Shown: one piece after another, positions 1 to 8,636 of the stretch | Layout of the letters: every line of letters begins with the position of its first letter | Position numbering within the stretch: the first letter of the stretch is position 1 | From: an uncultured Clostridia bacterium | GTDB taxonomy: Bacteria > Bacillota > Clostridia > Oscillospirales > CAG-382 | Length of the DNA stretch: 32,463 nt | Direction of reading: 5' to 3' | Assembly: GCA_944375955.1 (NCBI GenBank) | Contig: CALWBE010000027.1 | Location: 92,227 to 124,689, forward strand | Program-made: the position numbers and the translations under genes | Notes under the pieces: generated by a model | Database searches by the model: none | What the model was told of the DNA's origin: nothing | The model's input: only the letters and a program-made list of their open reading frames with translations

Positions 1-1
1 G

Positions 2-274
2 GCAATAGGCAGAACGATGAAACTCGGAGCAAAAGGAATCAAGGTAAATCTCGGAGGACGTCTTAACGGTGCTGAAATTGCGAGAAGTGAGCATTATCAT
101 GACGGAACGATTCCGCTTCAGACAATAAGAGCTGACATAGAGTATGGTTTTGCAGAAGCGGATACGACATACGGAAAGATCGGCGTCAAGGTATGGATTT
201 ACAAGGGAGAAGTTCTTCCCGAAAATAACAGAACAAAAAGAGTGCCCTCTAAGGCAGAAGGAGGACGCAGCTGA
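2..274 (+). CDS. rpsC: 30S ribosomal protein S3, C-terminal part (5' end outside window)
   Basis: The frame is open from base 2, so only the last 90 residues are present. This is the C-terminal domain of S3, which lies at the mRNA entry side of the 30S head. The segment [20 protein letters not shown] followed by [12 protein letters not shown] is characteristic of S3. The stop codon TGA at 272-274 overlaps the ATG of rplP by one base, so the two genes are translationally coupled. The N-terminal KH domain lies upstream of the window. The identification is secure from both sequence and gene order. Confidence 0.97.
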   Translation, partial: AIGRTMKLGAKGIKVNLGGRLNGAEIARSEHYHDGTIPLQTIRADIEYGFAEADTTYGKIGVKVWIYKGEVLPENNRTKRVPSKAEGGRS

Positions 275-693
275 TGTTAATGCCAAAAAGATCTAAATTC
301 AGAAGAGTTCAGAGGGGCAGAATGAAGGGAAAAGCTACGCGCGGCAACGTATGCAGCAACGGAAGCTTTGGACTTCAGGCCATTGAACCCGGCTGGATTA
401 CAAGCAATCAGATAGAAGCAGCCCGTATCGCAATGACGCGTTATATTAAGCGTGGCGGTCAGGTATGGATAAAGATTTTCCCCGACAAGCCTGTTACAGA
501 AAAGCCGGCTGAAACCCGAATGGGTTCAGGTAAGGGATCACCGGAGTATTGGGTAGCCGTAGTAAAGCCGGGAAGAGTAATGTTTGAAATGGACGGCGTT
601 ACTGAAGAAATTGCCCGCGAAGCAATCCGACTTGCTTCACACAAGCTCCCGATCAAGTGCAAGTTTGTCAAGAAAGAAGACCAGGAGGCGTAA
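274..693 (+). CDS. rplP: 50S ribosomal protein L16
   Basis: The product is 139 residues, close to the usual L16 length. It begins with the typical [11 protein letters not shown] and contains the conserved KGKATRGN and [13 protein letters not shown] segments. L16 sits near the A site and helps organise the peptidyl-transferase region. The start overlaps the rpsC stop by one base, and rpmC begins four bases after its stop. A second in-frame ATG two codons later (280) is a possible alternative start. Confidence 0.98.
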   Translation: MLMPKRSKFRRVQRGRMKGKATRGNVCSNGSFGLQAIEPGWITSNQIEAARIAMTRYIKRGGQVWIKIFPDKPVTEKPAETRMGSGKGSPEYWVAVVKPGRVMFEMDGVTEEIAREAIRLASHKLPIKCKFVKKEDQEA

Positions 694-697
694 ATTC

Positions 698-895
698 ATG
701 AAAATAAATGAAATCAGAGAAAAAACCTCCGCTGAGCTTGAAACACTTTTGAAGGAAAAGAAAGCAGAGCTTTTTAACCTTCGCTTTCAGCATGCAATAA
801 ATCAGCTTGACAATCCTCATAAGATCGTCGAGACAAAGAAGACCATTGCTCAGATTCTGACAGTAATGACGGAAAAAGAGCAGGCGCAAGGCTAA
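698..895 (+). CDS. rpmC: 50S ribosomal protein L29
   Basis: The product is 65 residues, starting MKINEIREKTSAELE and carrying the L29 hallmark LFNLRFQHAINQLDNP. L29 is a small two-helix protein near the peptide exit tunnel, where SRP and trigger factor dock. I chose the ATG at 698 because GGAGG at 684-688 sits at proper spacing and the protein then has family length. The frame extends further upstream only inside rplP. Confidence 0.97.
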   Translation: MKINEIREKTSAELETLLKEKKAELFNLRFQHAINQLDNPHKIVETKKTIAQILTVMTEKEQAQG

Positions 896-916
896 GCGGG
901 AAGGAGATAAGATAAC

Positions 917-1171
917 ATGGAAAGAAATCTCAGAAAAACCAGAGTCGGACGCGTTGTCAGTGACAAAATGCAGAAGACAATAGTTGTTGCAATTGAAGAT
1001 AACATAAAGCACCCGCTTTATAAAAAGGTCATCAAGAGGACAGTAAAATTCAAGGCACATGATGAAAACAACGAGTGCCGCATAGGCGACAAGGTTGAGA
1101 TTATGGAAACAAGACCTCTTTCAAAAGAGAAAAATTGGCGTCTTGTAAGAATCATCGAGAAAGCAAAATAA
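917..1171 (+). CDS. rpsQ: 30S ribosomal protein S17
   Basis: This is an 84-residue S17, a primary binder of 16S rRNA with an OB fold. Recognisable segments are [16 protein letters not shown] near the start, KHPLYKK in the middle, and [16 protein letters not shown] in the second half. AAGGAG (901-906) precedes the ATG. It is followed by an unusually long intra-operon gap of 100 bases that contains two inverted repeats. Confidence 0.97.
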   Translation: MERNLRKTRVGRVVSDKMQKTIVVAIEDNIKHPLYKKVIKRTVKFKAHDENNECRIGDKVEIMETRPLSKEKNWRLVRIIEKAK

Positions 1172-1180
1172 ATTATAGGA

Positions 1181-1252
1181 ATATTATGCAGACACAAACC
1201 GTTAAGGCATAATATAAGCATAAAACCGGCGTGCGGAAAAGCATCCGCGCGT
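1181..1252 (+). other. Two inverted repeats between rpsQ and rplN
   Basis: Two potential RNA stem-loops lie in the rpsQ-rplN gap. The first has perfect 9-base arms (ATATTATGC at 1181-1189, GCATAATAT at 1207-1215) around a 17-base loop. The second has 8-base arms (1229-1236 and 1245-1252) with two G-U pairs and the loop AAAAGCAT. No U-tract follows either, so neither looks like a terminator. The second lies just 5' of the rplN Shine-Dalgarno at 1256-1262, which would suit RNA processing or translational control. That role is inference. Confidence 0.5.
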
Positions 1253-1271
1253 TACAAGGAGGACACATATA

Positions 1272-1640
1272 ATGATACAGCAGCAGACGTTCATGAAGGT
1301 TGCCGACAATACCGGCGCCAAAGAACTAATGTGCATCCGTGTGCTCGGCGGAACAGGCAGAAGATATGCTCGTATAGGCGACATTGTCGTTGCTACCGTA
1401 AAAAAGGCAACTCCCGGCGGAGTTGTAAAAAAAGGAGAGGTAGTCAAGGCTGTAGTTGTAAGGACAGTGCAGAGTCTTCGCCGTCCTGATGGAAGCTATA
1501 TAAAATTCGACGAGAATGCGGCTGTTATAATAAAGGACGATAAAAACCCGAGAGGAACCCGTATATTTGGGCCTATCGCTCGCGAGCTCCGCGACAAGGA
1601 TTATCTTAAGATACTTTCCTTGGCTCCGGAAGTTCTTTAA
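1272..1640 (+). CDS. rplN: 50S ribosomal protein L14
   Basis: The product is 122 residues, exactly the usual L14 length. It starts [20 protein letters not shown], and the conserved segments [13 protein letters not shown] and DENAAVII are all present. L14 lies at the 30S-50S interface next to L19 and is the docking site of the silencing factor RsfS. An AAGGAGG site sits just upstream. The first gene of the spc-type segment, it follows a spacer that can fold. Confidence 0.98.
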   Translation: MIQQQTFMKVADNTGAKELMCIRVLGGTGRRYARIGDIVVATVKKATPGGVVKKGEVVKAVVVRTVQSLRRPDGSYIKFDENAAVIIKDDKNPRGTRIFGPIARELRDKDYLKILSLAPEVL

Positions 1641-1655
1641 GGGAGGGAAGCTTTG

Positions 1656-1994
1656 ATGGCAAAGATAAAGACAAAGTATCAGAAAAAACTTGCAGTTCGC
1701 CGCGATGATACCGTAATCGTAATATCAGGCGACGATAAAGGAAAAAAAGGCAAGGTAATTGAGGTTTCACCCGGCGAAGGCAAAATAATTGTAGAAGGCG
1801 TAAACATCGTAACAAAGCATGTGCGTCCGAGAAGACAGGGTGAACAGGGCGGTCTTATAAAGACCGAAGGTGCTTTTTACGCTTCAAAGGTGCAAATATA
1901 TTGCCCCAAATGCGAAAAAGGCGTGAGAATAGCTCACAAAGTAGTAGATGGCAAAAAGATCCGCGTTTGCGCTAAATGCGGCGAGAATTTTTAA
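1656..1994 (+). CDS. rplX: 50S ribosomal protein L24 with C-terminal zinc ribbon
   Basis: This 112-residue L24 carries a KOW motif (about residues 14-40: DDTVIVISGDDKGKKGKV) and initiates 50S assembly. The C-terminus has CPKC and CAKC pairs, a probable zinc ribbon that many L24 proteins lack. A TTG lies directly before the ATG. I chose the ATG at 1656 because the GGGAGGG at 1641-1647 is then about 8 bases away, and because MAKIK is a usual beginning. It is followed closely by rplE. Confidence 0.97.
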   Translation: MAKIKTKYQKKLAVRRDDTVIVISGDDKGKKGKVIEVSPGEGKIIVEGVNIVTKHVRPRRQGEQGGLIKTEGAFYASKVQIYCPKCEKGVRIAHKVVDGKKIRVCAKCGENF

Positions 1995-2013
1995 GTTAGG
2001 GAGGATATGAAAA

Positions 2014-2556
2014 ATGGCAAGACTCAGAGATTACTATACCAATGATGTCGCTCCCGCACTTATGAAGAAATTCGAGTATAAAAGTCCGATGCAGATACCT
2101 AAGATAGAAAAGGTTATTCTCAACATCGGCGCAGGCGACGCAAAGGATAATTCAAAGGTAATCGACAGCATAATAAACGATCTCACAATCATTACCGGAC
2201 AGAAAGCAGTAGCTACTACGGCAAGAAAGTCGGTTGCTAACTTTAAGCTCCGTCAGGGAATGAAAATCGGAGCAAAGGTTACGCTTCGCGGAGAAAAGAT
2301 GTATGAATTTCTTGACAGATTTTTCAATCTTGCTCTTCCGAGAGTACGTGACTTTAAAGGAATAAATCCAGACGCATTTGACGGACATGGAAATTATTCC
2401 ATGGGAATCAAAGAACAGTTGATTTTCCCTGAAATAGAGTATGATAAGGTTGATAAAATCAGAGGTATGGATATCTGTATAGTTACAACCGCTACATGCG
2501 ACGAACATGCAAGAGAGCTTCTTACACTTATGGGCGCTCCCTTCGCAAAGCAGTAA
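2014..2556 (+). CDS. rplE: 50S ribosomal protein L5
   Basis: The product is 180 residues, the standard L5 length. It begins [20 protein letters not shown] and contains the 5S rRNA-binding segments [17 protein letters not shown] and [20 protein letters not shown], with [17 protein letters not shown] near the end. L5 belongs to the 5S RNP of the central protuberance and contacts P-site tRNA. GGGAGGA precedes the start by about ten bases. A separate ATG six bases upstream is not in the best position relative to this site. Confidence 0.98.
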   Translation: MARLRDYYTNDVAPALMKKFEYKSPMQIPKIEKVILNIGAGDAKDNSKVIDSIINDLTIITGQKAVATTARKSVANFKLRQGMKIGAKVTLRGEKMYEFLDRFFNLALPRVRDFKGINPDAFDGHGNYSMGIKEQLIFPEIEYDKVDKIRGMDICIVTTATCDEHARELLTLMGAPFAKQ

Positions 2557-2577
2557 TAGAGGGGTAGGTATTATAAT

Positions 2578-2763
2578 ATGGCAAAGAAATCTATGATTTT
2601 AAAGCAGCAGAGAAAACAAAAGTTCTCTACTCGTGAATATAACAGATGCAAGATCTGCGGCCGCCCCCATGCATATCTCCGCAAATACGGGATTTGCCGT
2701 ATCTGCTTCAGAGAGCTTGCTTATAAGGGACAGATACCCGGAGTAAGAAAGGCAAGCTGGTAA
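2578..2763 (+). CDS. rpsN: 30S ribosomal protein S14, zinc-binding (type Z)
   Basis: The product is 61 residues, the short zinc-binding form of S14. Four cysteines occur as CKIC and CRIC pairs separated by about twelve residues. The N-terminus [13 protein letters not shown] is typical. S14 sits in the 30S head near S3 and S10. In Firmicutes this form can be replaced under zinc limitation by a longer cysteine-free paralogue, and none is seen in this window. Confidence 0.97.
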   Translation: MAKKSMILKQQRKQKFSTREYNRCKICGRPHAYLRKYGICRICFRELAYKGQIPGVRKASW

Positions 2764-2823
2764 TAAAAAAATTCGCCGGTCTGTCGCAAAATAACAGATT
2801 AGGCATTAAGGAGGTCACATTTC

Positions 2824-3222
2824 ATGCAGATTACTGATGTTATCGCGGATATGCTTACACGTATTCGCAACGCTAATTCGGCAAAGCACGAATCGGTGGA
2901 CATACCTGCTTCGGGAGTAAAAAAGGCAATAGCTGATATACTCACGGAAGAAGGATATATAAACGGCTATCAGATCATCGAAGACGGCAAACAGGGTATA
3001 ATACGCGTGTCACTGAAATACGGCGCAGGCAAGAAGAAAGTAATACAGGGACTTCGCCGCGTATCAAAACCGGGTCTTCGCATATATACAAGCTGTGCAG
3101 ATATGCCCCGAGTTATGAACGGACTCGGAATAGCAATAATTTCCACATCAAAGGGCATAATGACAGATAAGAAAGCCAGAAAACAGAACATCGGCGGTGA
3201 AGTTCTCGCTTTTGTTTGGTAA
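2824..3222 (+). CDS. rpsH: 30S ribosomal protein S8
   Basis: The product is 132 residues. It starts [18 protein letters not shown], and its C-terminal half includes [20 protein letters not shown] and the S8 signature ending in GEVLAFVW. S8 binds the central domain of 16S rRNA and represses its operon in Escherichia coli. Whether it does so here cannot be read from the sequence. AAGGAGGTCAC at 2809-2819 is a near-perfect Shine-Dalgarno. The gaps on both sides are 50-60 bases. Confidence 0.97.
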   Translation: MQITDVIADMLTRIRNANSAKHESVDIPASGVKKAIADILTEEGYINGYQIIEDGKQGIIRVSLKYGAGKKKVIQGLRRVSKPGLRIYTSCADMPRVMNGLGIAIISTSKGIMTDKKARKQNIGGEVLAFVW

Positions 3223-3234
3223 AATGAATCGCGC

Positions 3235-3250
3235 GTATGCATAAGCATAC
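3235..3250 (+). other. Small hairpin between rpsH and rplF
   Basis: GTATGC and GCATAC form a perfect six-base stem around an ATAA loop, 13 bases after the rpsH stop. No U-tract follows. A role is not demonstrable, but the structure lies in the only spacer of any length between these two genes. Confidence 0.3.
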
Positions 3251-3273
3251 AAAGAATCGGAAGGAGATAGGTT

Positions 3274-3813
3274 ATGTCAAGAATAGGAAGAATGCCTGTT
3301 GCAATTCCCGCCGGTGTAGACGTAAAACTCGACGCTGCAAACGTAATGACGGTTAAAGGACCGAAAGGAACACTTACCGAAGCGCTTCATAAGAACATGA
3401 AGATAAATATAGACGGAGCAGTAATAACAGTAGAACGTCCCGACGACGAAAAGCAAAACAGATCACTTCATGGACTTACACGTTCCCTAATAGCAAATAT
3501 GGTAGAAGGTGTAGTCAACGGATATAAAAAAGAGCTTGAGGTCAACGGAGTCGGCTATCGTGTGCAGAAGCAGGGTAAACAGCTTGTATTAAACCTTGGT
3601 TATTCGCACAATGTAGTAATTGATGAAGAGCCGGGCATCACGTTTGAAGTACCTGATGCAAATAAAATAATAATCAGCGGACCCAGCAAACAAAGAGTCG
3701 GACAGGTCGCTGCCGAAATAAGAAGCAAGAGACCGCCGGAACCCTACCTCGGCAAGGGCATCAAATATGTTGATGAGCACATCAGACGCAAGTCTGGTAA
3801 AGCCGGCAAGTAA
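3274..3813 (+). CDS. rplF: 50S ribosomal protein L6
   Basis: The product is 179 residues with the two-domain L6 layout. The N-terminus MSRIGRMPVAIPAGV is typical, and the C-terminal signature is PEPYLGKGIKYVDEHIRRK. L6 lies near the sarcin-ricin loop and the factor-binding site and is needed late in 50S assembly. GGAAGGAG precedes the ATG. It is followed after 18 bases by rplR. Confidence 0.98.
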   Translation: MSRIGRMPVAIPAGVDVKLDAANVMTVKGPKGTLTEALHKNMKINIDGAVITVERPDDEKQNRSLHGLTRSLIANMVEGVVNGYKKELEVNGVGYRVQKQGKQLVLNLGYSHNVVIDEEPGITFEVPDANKIIISGPSKQRVGQVAAEIRSKRPPEPYLGKGIKYVDEHIRRKSGKAGK

Positions 3814-3831
3814 AAGAGGGGGTGCAAGTAA

Positions 3832-4191
3832 TTGATAACAAGACAAGACGCTAATTTAAAGCGCTTAAAGAGACACAAGAGAGTACGCGCTAAAATTTCC
3901 GGCACAGCCGAACGTCCGCGTATGTGCGTTTACCGCTCTCTCCAGAACATTTATGTACAAATCATTGACGACACATGCGGCAAGACATTAGTTTCCGCTT
4001 CATCGGTAGAAAAGGAATTCGGCAAAGCAGGCGGCAACAAAGAAGACGCAAAGAAAGTCGGTGAGCTCGCAGCAAAGCGTGCATTGGAAAAAGGAATTAC
4101 CGAAGTCGTATTTGACAGAGGCGGATATCTGTATCACGGACGTGTAGAAGCACTTGCAGAAGGCGCGCGTGAAGCCGGATTGAAATTCTAA
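3832..4191 (+). CDS. rplR: 50S ribosomal protein L18 (TTG start)
   Basis: The product is 119 residues, similar throughout to Bacillus L18, with [20 protein letters not shown] near the start and [20 protein letters not shown] near the end. L18 binds 5S rRNA together with L5. The start is TTG at 3832, nine bases after a GAGGGGG run at 3816-3822. The resulting [15 protein letters not shown] matches the family N-terminus, so TTG is well supported. No nearby in-frame ATG would give a full-length protein. Confidence 0.97.
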   Translation: MITRQDANLKRLKRHKRVRAKISGTAERPRMCVYRSLQNIYVQIIDDTCGKTLVSASSVEKEFGKAGGNKEDAKKVGELAAKRALEKGITEVVFDRGGYLYHGRVEALAEGAREAGLKF

Positions 4192-4206
4192 ATTAGGAGG
4201 AGCAAA

Positions 4207-4704
4207 ATGGCACATAATATAGATGCTGCAACACTTGACCTTAAAGAGACAGTAGTAGTTACAAGAAGAGTCTCAAAGACGGTCAAGGGCGGACGAGTAA
4301 TGCGTTTCGCTGCAGTAGTTGTTGTCGGCGACCAAAATGGTCATGTCGGTTACGGGCTCGGCAAATCAGCTGAAGTACCGGAAGCAATAAGAAAAGCAAT
4401 AGAAGACGCGAAGAAAAATCTTATAACAGTATCATTAAAAGGCACAAGTATTCCGCATGAAACTATCGGAGAATACGGAGCTGCAAGAGTTCTTCTCAAG
4501 CCTGCATCAGAAGGTACCGGAGTTATCGCTGGCGGAACAGTGAGAGCTGTACTTGAAGTAGCAGGAATACGCAATATTCGTGCAAAGTCGTTAAGAAGTA
4601 ATAATAAGATCAATGTGGTAAAAGCTACATTTGAAGGTCTTAAGTCTCTCAGAAGCGCAGAAGATGTTGCAAGAACCCGCGGCAAGGCAGTAGAAGAGCT
4701 TTAA
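4207..4704 (+). CDS. rpsE: 30S ribosomal protein S5
   Basis: The product is 165 residues. The S5 signature is present in the N-terminal domain ([20 protein letters not shown]), and the C-terminal domain has [21 protein letters not shown]5 acts in decoding fidelity and mRNA unwinding at the 30S entry site. AGGAGG precedes the ATG. It lies between rplR and rpmD in the standard spc order. Confidence 0.98.
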   Translation: MAHNIDAATLDLKETVVVTRRVSKTVKGGRVMRFAAVVVVGDQNGHVGYGLGKSAEVPEAIRKAIEDAKKNLITVSLKGTSIPHETIGEYGAARVLLKPASEGTGVIAGGTVRAVLEVAGIRNIRAKSLRSNNKINVVKATFEGLKSLRSAEDVARTRGKAVEEL

Positions 4705-4726
4705 TTTACCAAAGGAGGACGCAGAA

Positions 4727-4909
4727 ATGGCAAAGATCAAAATTACTCTTAAAAAAAGCCTTATCGGCAGATTAGATAAGCAGATCGCCACGGCGCATTC
4801 TTTGGGATTACGCAAAATAGGCGATACAACAGTACAGGAAAAAAATCCCGCAACAGAAGGAAAAGTGTTTGCAATAAAGCACTTGGTTACGGTAGAAGAG
4901 GAGGCATAA
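4727..4909 (+). CDS. rpmD: 50S ribosomal protein L30
   Basis: The product is 60 residues, of bacterial short L30 type. It contains [20 protein letters not shown] and [12 protein letters not shown]. The first half matches the family closely. It is separated from rplO by only three bases, so it is likely coupled to it. AAAGGAGGACGC precedes the ATG. Confidence 0.96.
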   Translation: MAKIKITLKKSLIGRLDKQIATAHSLGLRKIGDTTVQEKNPATEGKVFAIKHLVTVEEEA

Positions 4910-4912
4910 ATA

Positions 4913-5356
4913 ATGAAGCTTCATGAACTTTCACCGTCGGAGGGATCTGCAAAAAAAGCTTGGAGAAAAGGACGCGGCACGGGCAGCGGAAACGGAAAAA
5001 CTGCCGGACGCGGACACAAAGGTCAGAATGCTCGTTCAGGCGGAGGAGTAAGACCCGGCTTTGAAGGCGGACAGATACCGATGTACAGAAGAATTCCGAA
5101 ACATGGATTTTCTAATTATCTGTTTAAGAAAGAATACGCAACTATCAATGTCGAGCAACTCGACAAATACGAGGATGGCGCCGTTATTTCTTTAGAGACA
5201 CTCATGGCAGACGGTGTTATCAGAAAAGAACTTAACGGTCTCAAAATTCTCGGAAATGGCAATATCACAAAGAAGCTGACCGTTCAAGCGACTGTATTCT
5301 CTGCATCAGCAAAGGAGAAGATTGAAGCCGCGGGCGGAAAGGCTGAGGTGATATAA
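4913..5356 (+). CDS. rplO: 50S ribosomal protein L15
   Basis: The product is 147 residues. The N-terminal extension is glycine- and arginine-rich ([20 protein letters not shown]), as in all L15 proteins, and threads into 23S r[21 protein letters not shown] is the next conserved segment. Its stop codon TAA directly abuts the GTG of secY, so the ribosomal and translocon genes are tightly coupled. Confidence 0.98.
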   Translation: MKLHELSPSEGSAKKAWRKGRGTGSGNGKTAGRGHKGQNARSGGGVRPGFEGGQIPMYRRIPKHGFSNYLFKKEYATINVEQLDKYEDGAVISLETLMADGVIRKELNGLKILGNGNITKKLTVQATVFSASAKEKIEAAGGKAEVI

Positions 5357-6685
5357 GTGTTACAAACATTAAGAAATGCATGGAAGCTTCCAGAGCTTCG
5401 CGGAAAGATACTTTTTACTCTGTTTATTTTGCTTGTTTACAGATTCGGTTCAATGCTTCCGGTTCCATTTGTAGACTCGGGCGTAATGAGCCAGATAATG
5501 GAAGCAAACAGGGAAATGGGCGGAATATTTCAGTATTATTCGTTTTTAGCCGGAGAAGCTTTTTCAAGAGCAAACGTTTTTGCTTTGTCAATAAGCCCGT
5601 ATATCACAGCACAGATCGTAATGCAGCTGCTTACGATTGCGATTCCAGCGCTTGAAAGAATGGCAAAGGAAGGCGATGAGGGCAGAAAAAAGATAAGCCG
5701 CATAACACGTTATCTTACAGTTGCTCTTGGTATTCTTACTGCATACGGATATTACACTTATTTAAGATCATTGTCTGACGCATCAGGCAGCGTTCTTACA
5801 AATACCGGAGCGTTTTCAGGCGTAGTTATCGTAGCATGCTATTCGGCTGGTGCCGCTATAATAATGTGGCTTGCTGAAAAAATAAACGACAACGGTATTG
5901 GAAACGGAATATCAATTATACTTTTTGCAAACATTGTTTCGAGAGTTCCTTCGATGCTTACCGGAGCTGTAAGCAGTGTTGCTGCAAAAGTTGGAAACAC
6001 CAGTGCATTTATAATTGAAATTGCAATATTTATAGTTGCTCTTGCAGTAGCGCTTGCTATGGTATATTTTGTAGTTCATATGCACAGCGCTGAAAGAAGA
6101 ATACCGGTACAGTATGCTAAACGTCAGGTTGGCAGAAGAATGTACGGCGGTCAGAACACTTACCTTCCGATGAAGCTAAATATGACTGGCGTAATGCCTA
6201 TAATATTTGCAAGTTCTATCGTAGGACTTCCCGCTACAATCGGAATGATTGCCGGAAAAACAAGTCAGAGCTCAGGTTTTTGGGGAGCACTTTTAAGAGT
6301 TTTCTCGCCAAGCAGTCCTGTGTATGCGATTCTGACATTTATTCTTATAATACTGTTCGCATATTTTTATATTTCTATATCATTTAACCCAATAGAGGTA
6401 GCTAACAATCTCAAGAAAAACGGCGGTTCAATACTTGGAATCAGACCCGGTAAGCCTACGACTGACTATATCTCAAAGATACTCAGCCGAATCACACTTA
6501 TCGGAGCTATTTTCCTTGGCTTGATAGCAGTAATACCGCTTTTTGCAAGTATGGTAGGTTCTTCATGGTCATATTTGGCATTCGGAGGTTCGTCTATCAT
6601 AATAGTAGTTGGCGTTATTCTTGAAACAGTTACTGAAATTGAAACTCAGATGACAATGCGCCATTATAAGGGATTTCTTGAATAA
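5357..6685 (+). CDS. secY: Preprotein translocase channel subunit SecY (GTG start)
   Basis: The product is 442 residues with about ten hydrophobic segments, the expected SecY topology. It forms the SecYEG membrane channel for secreted and inner-membrane proteins. Recognisable segments are SPYITAQIVMQLL (plug and TM2 region), ERMAKEGDEGRKK, VQYAKRQVGRRMYGG in the large cytoplasmic loop, and FNPIEVANNLKKNGG. The start is GTG at 5357, immediately after the rplO stop, with GAGGTG at 5345-5350 as ribosome site. The N-terminus MLQTLRNAWKLPELRGKILF fits the family. Confidence 0.98.
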   Translation: MLQTLRNAWKLPELRGKILFTLFILLVYRFGSMLPVPFVDSGVMSQIMEANREMGGIFQYYSFLAGEAFSRANVFALSISPYITAQIVMQLLTIAIPALERMAKEGDEGRKKISRITRYLTVALGILTAYGYYTYLRSLSDASGSVLTNTGAFSGVVIVACYSAGAAIIMWLAEKINDNGIGNGISIILFANIVSRVPSMLTGAVSSVAAKVGNTSAFIIEIAIFIVALAVALAMVYFVVHMHSAERRIPVQYAKRQVGRRMYGGQNTYLPMKLNMTGVMPIIFASSIVGLPATIGMIAGKTSQSSGFWGALLRVFSPSSPVYAILTFILIILFAYFYISISFNPIEVANNLKKNGGSILGIRPGKPTTDYISKILSRITLIGAIFLGLIAVIPLFASMVGSSWSYLAFGGSSIIIVVGVILETVTEIETQMTMRHYKGFLE

Positions 6686-6721
6686 TGGTTTTTCCCGTTT
6701 ATAAAGAAATGGAGTAGCTTA

Positions 6722-7357
6722 ATGAAAATAATATTTTTCGGAGCTCCGGGAGCAGGTAAAGGAACACAAGCCGAGATAGTTAGTGAAAAATTATCTATAC
6801 CTGCGATATCCACCGGCGCAATTATCAGAGAAGCAATAAAGAACTCAACAGAGATGGGCAAATCTGCGCAGAGCTATATAGAAAAAGGAGCTCTTGTTCC
6901 GGATAAAGTCGTAATCGGAATAATAAAAGACAGATTAGCAGAAAAAGACTGCGAAAACGGTTTTATACTTGACGGTTTTCCCAGGACAGTACCTCAGGCA
7001 GAGGCTCTTACGGAGATGGGCGTCGAAATAGACGTCGTATTGAATCTTGAAGTTCCTGACGAGCGAATCATAGCCCGAATGAGCGGAAGAAGGGTATGCC
7101 CTGCGTGCGGAGCTTCATACCACGTAATATATAAACCTTCTGCGAAAGAAGGCATATGCGATAAGTGCGGTTCGGAGCTTTCTATCCGCAAGGATGACGA
7201 TCCGGAAGTAGTAAAATCAAGACTTGAAGTTTACCACAGTGAGACAGAACCGCTCAAGGAATACTACAGCAAGAAAGGTATTCTGAAAATTGTCGAAGGA
7301 CAGGAAGAGCTTGCCGATACGACTGCTCTGACTCTTGCCGCACTTGGCATAAAGTGA
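6722..7357 (+). CDS. adk: Adenylate kinase with zinc-binding lid
   Basis: The enzyme converts ATP and AMP to two ADP in the cytosol. The product is 211 residues, a long-lid form. The P-loop GAPGAGKGTQ lies at residues 7-16 and DGFPRT at 84-89. The lid carries four cysteines, C126/C129 and C146/C149, which bind zinc in Gram-positive adenylate kinases. Position between secY and map is standard. The Shine-Dalgarno is modest (GGAG). Confidence 0.97.
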   Translation: MKIIFFGAPGAGKGTQAEIVSEKLSIPAISTGAIIREAIKNSTEMGKSAQSYIEKGALVPDKVVIGIIKDRLAEKDCENGFILDGFPRTVPQAEALTEMGVEIDVVLNLEVPDERIIARMSGRRVCPACGASYHVIYKPSAKEGICDKCGSELSIRKDDDPEVVKSRLEVYHSETEPLKEYYSKKGILKIVEGQEELADTTALTLAALGIK

Positions 7358-7382
7358 AATCTTTAAAGAGGCGAGCAGAAAT

Positions 7383-8129
7383 ATGATTAAATTAAAATCT
7401 CAGCTTGAAATAGAGAAGATGAGAGAAGCCGGAAAGATAACCGCGGGCGCGCTGCTTGCCGCCCGGGAGGTTATCAAGCCGGGAGTTACGACAAACCACA
7501 TTGACGGGATCATACGCAGGTATATCGAAAGTCACGGAGCTAAGCCTTCTTTTCTGAACTATGCCGGATTTCCGGCAAGTGCCTGCATAAGCGTTAATGA
7601 TGAGGTTATTCACGGGATACCGGGACCTCGAGAGCTGCAGGACGGAGATATAGTGAAGGTTGATGTAGGTGCTTATTATAAAGGTTATCACGGAGATTCT
7701 GCCAGGACATTTTTCTGCGGAAACGTTTCCGATGAAGCAGCCGATATCGAGCGAGTATGCCGCGAGAGTTTTTATGCCGGTTTTGCAGAAGCAAAGCCGG
7801 GAGCGAGGATCGGGGATATTTCGGAAGCGATACAGCAGTATGTTGAATCAAGAGGTTATTCAGTCGTAAAGGAATATGTGGGACACGGGGTCGGAGAAAA
7901 ACTTCATGAGTCACCGGATGTTCCGAATTACGGAAGAGCCGGACGAGGCGTAAGGCTGTCAGAAGGCATGACAATTGCTGTCGAGCCGATGATAAATGCC
8001 GGAGCTGCCGGAGTATACGTACTTGAAAACGAATGGACTGTTGTCACAAAAGATCACAGCCTTTCGGCTCATTATGAAAATACGATCGCGATTACCGCAG
8101 ACGGCGCCGAGATACTCACAAAAATTTAA
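7383..8129 (+). CDS. map: Methionine aminopeptidase type I
   Basis: The enzyme removes the initiator methionine from nascent proteins. The product is 248 residues with the pita-bread fold. All metal and catalytic positions are visible: H77, D94, D105, H168, E201 and E232, within GHGVG, EPM and the final YENT. There is no N-terminal zinc or SH3 extension, so it is the short type Ia class. It is followed directly by infA without the KOW-protein gene found at this place in some Bacilli. Confidence 0.97.
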   Translation: MIKLKSQLEIEKMREAGKITAGALLAAREVIKPGVTTNHIDGIIRRYIESHGAKPSFLNYAGFPASACISVNDEVIHGIPGPRELQDGDIVKVDVGAYYKGYHGDSARTFFCGNVSDEAADIERVCRESFYAGFAEAKPGARIGDISEAIQQYVESRGYSVVKEYVGHGVGEKLHESPDVPNYGRAGRGVRLSEGMTIAVEPMINAGAAGVYVLENEWTVVTKDHSLSAHYENTIAITADGAEILTKI

Positions 8130-8146
8130 TCCAATAGACAGGTTTT

Positions 8147-8161
8147 GGAGGGATAGTTCTG
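8147..8161 (+). promoter_or_regulatory. Ribosome binding site and CTG start of infA
   Basis: GGAGGGA is followed by five bases and CTG. The strong site directly precedes the only codon position that gives a family-length IF-1. This defines the start even though CTG is a rare initiator. Confidence 0.7.
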
Positions 8162-8380
8162 GCTAAAGATGATGTTATAACATTTGAGGGGTGCACAGTT
8201 ATGGAGGCACTTCCGAATGCAACGTTTTTGGTAAAGCTCCCGAATGAGCACGTAATTACGGCTCATATATCGGGAAAACTTCGTATGAATAATATCAAAA
8301 TTCTCCCCGGTGATAAGGTTACCGTAGATGTATCGGTATACGACCTTACAAAGGGCAGAATCACATGGCGTGCAAAGTAA
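8159..8380 (+). CDS. infA: Translation initiation factor IF-1, apparent CTG start
   Basis: This 73-residue IF-1 is an OB-fold protein that occupies the 30S A site during initiation. From the second codon it reads [20 protein letters not shown] and ends KGRITWRAK, the family pattern at family length. The codon where methionine should be is CTG (8159-8161). No ATG, GTG or TTG is in frame at or just upstream of the expected place. The GGAGGGA at 8147-8153 ends five bases before CTG, so initiation there is plausible. The first internal ATG (codon 15) would remove the first beta strand. Confidence 0.93.
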   Translation: MAKDDVITFEGCTVMEALPNATFLVKLPNEHVITAHISGKLRMNNIKILPGDKVTVDVSVYDLTKGRITWRAK

Positions 8381-8411
8381 GGCTTTACACGTATCAGGAG
8401 GGAATTAAGAA

Positions 8412-8525
8412 ATGAAAGTAAAACCTTCGGTAAAAAAGATCTGCGAAAAGTGCAAGATCATCAAGAGACACGGAATCATAATGGTAATATGTGAAAATCC
8501 GAAGCATAAGCAGAGACAGGGCTGA
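8412..8525 (+). CDS. rpmJ: 50S ribosomal protein L36, zinc-binding
   Basis: The product is 37 residues, the usual L36 length for the zinc-binding form. It reads [20 protein letters not shown] and ends [10 protein letters not shown]. The ligands are three cysteines and one histidine (CEKC, then C and H in CENPKH). The ATG at 8412 is preceded by AGGAGGGA. It lies 31 bases after infA, as expected in this operon. Confidence 0.96.
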   Translation: MKVKPSVKKICEKCKIIKRHGIIMVICENPKHKQRQG

Positions 8526-8636
8526 TTATTAATAATATTGTATTGCGCAAAGCAAAGACGATTATCAGCAAATCCGAAAAAGAAAAAACGTAAATACGGT
8601 AAAACTTAAAATTTATGAAAAGAGGTGCAACATAGG

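Noticed and set aside
1653..1655. TTG as start of rplX
   Set aside because: ATG directly after it has better spacing from GGGAGGG and gives the usual N-terminus.
8526..8636. Short lysine- and arginine-rich frame between rpmJ and rpsM
   Set aside because: It is about 23 codons, has no clear ribosome site and does not match a ribosomal protein; the region is simply A-rich.
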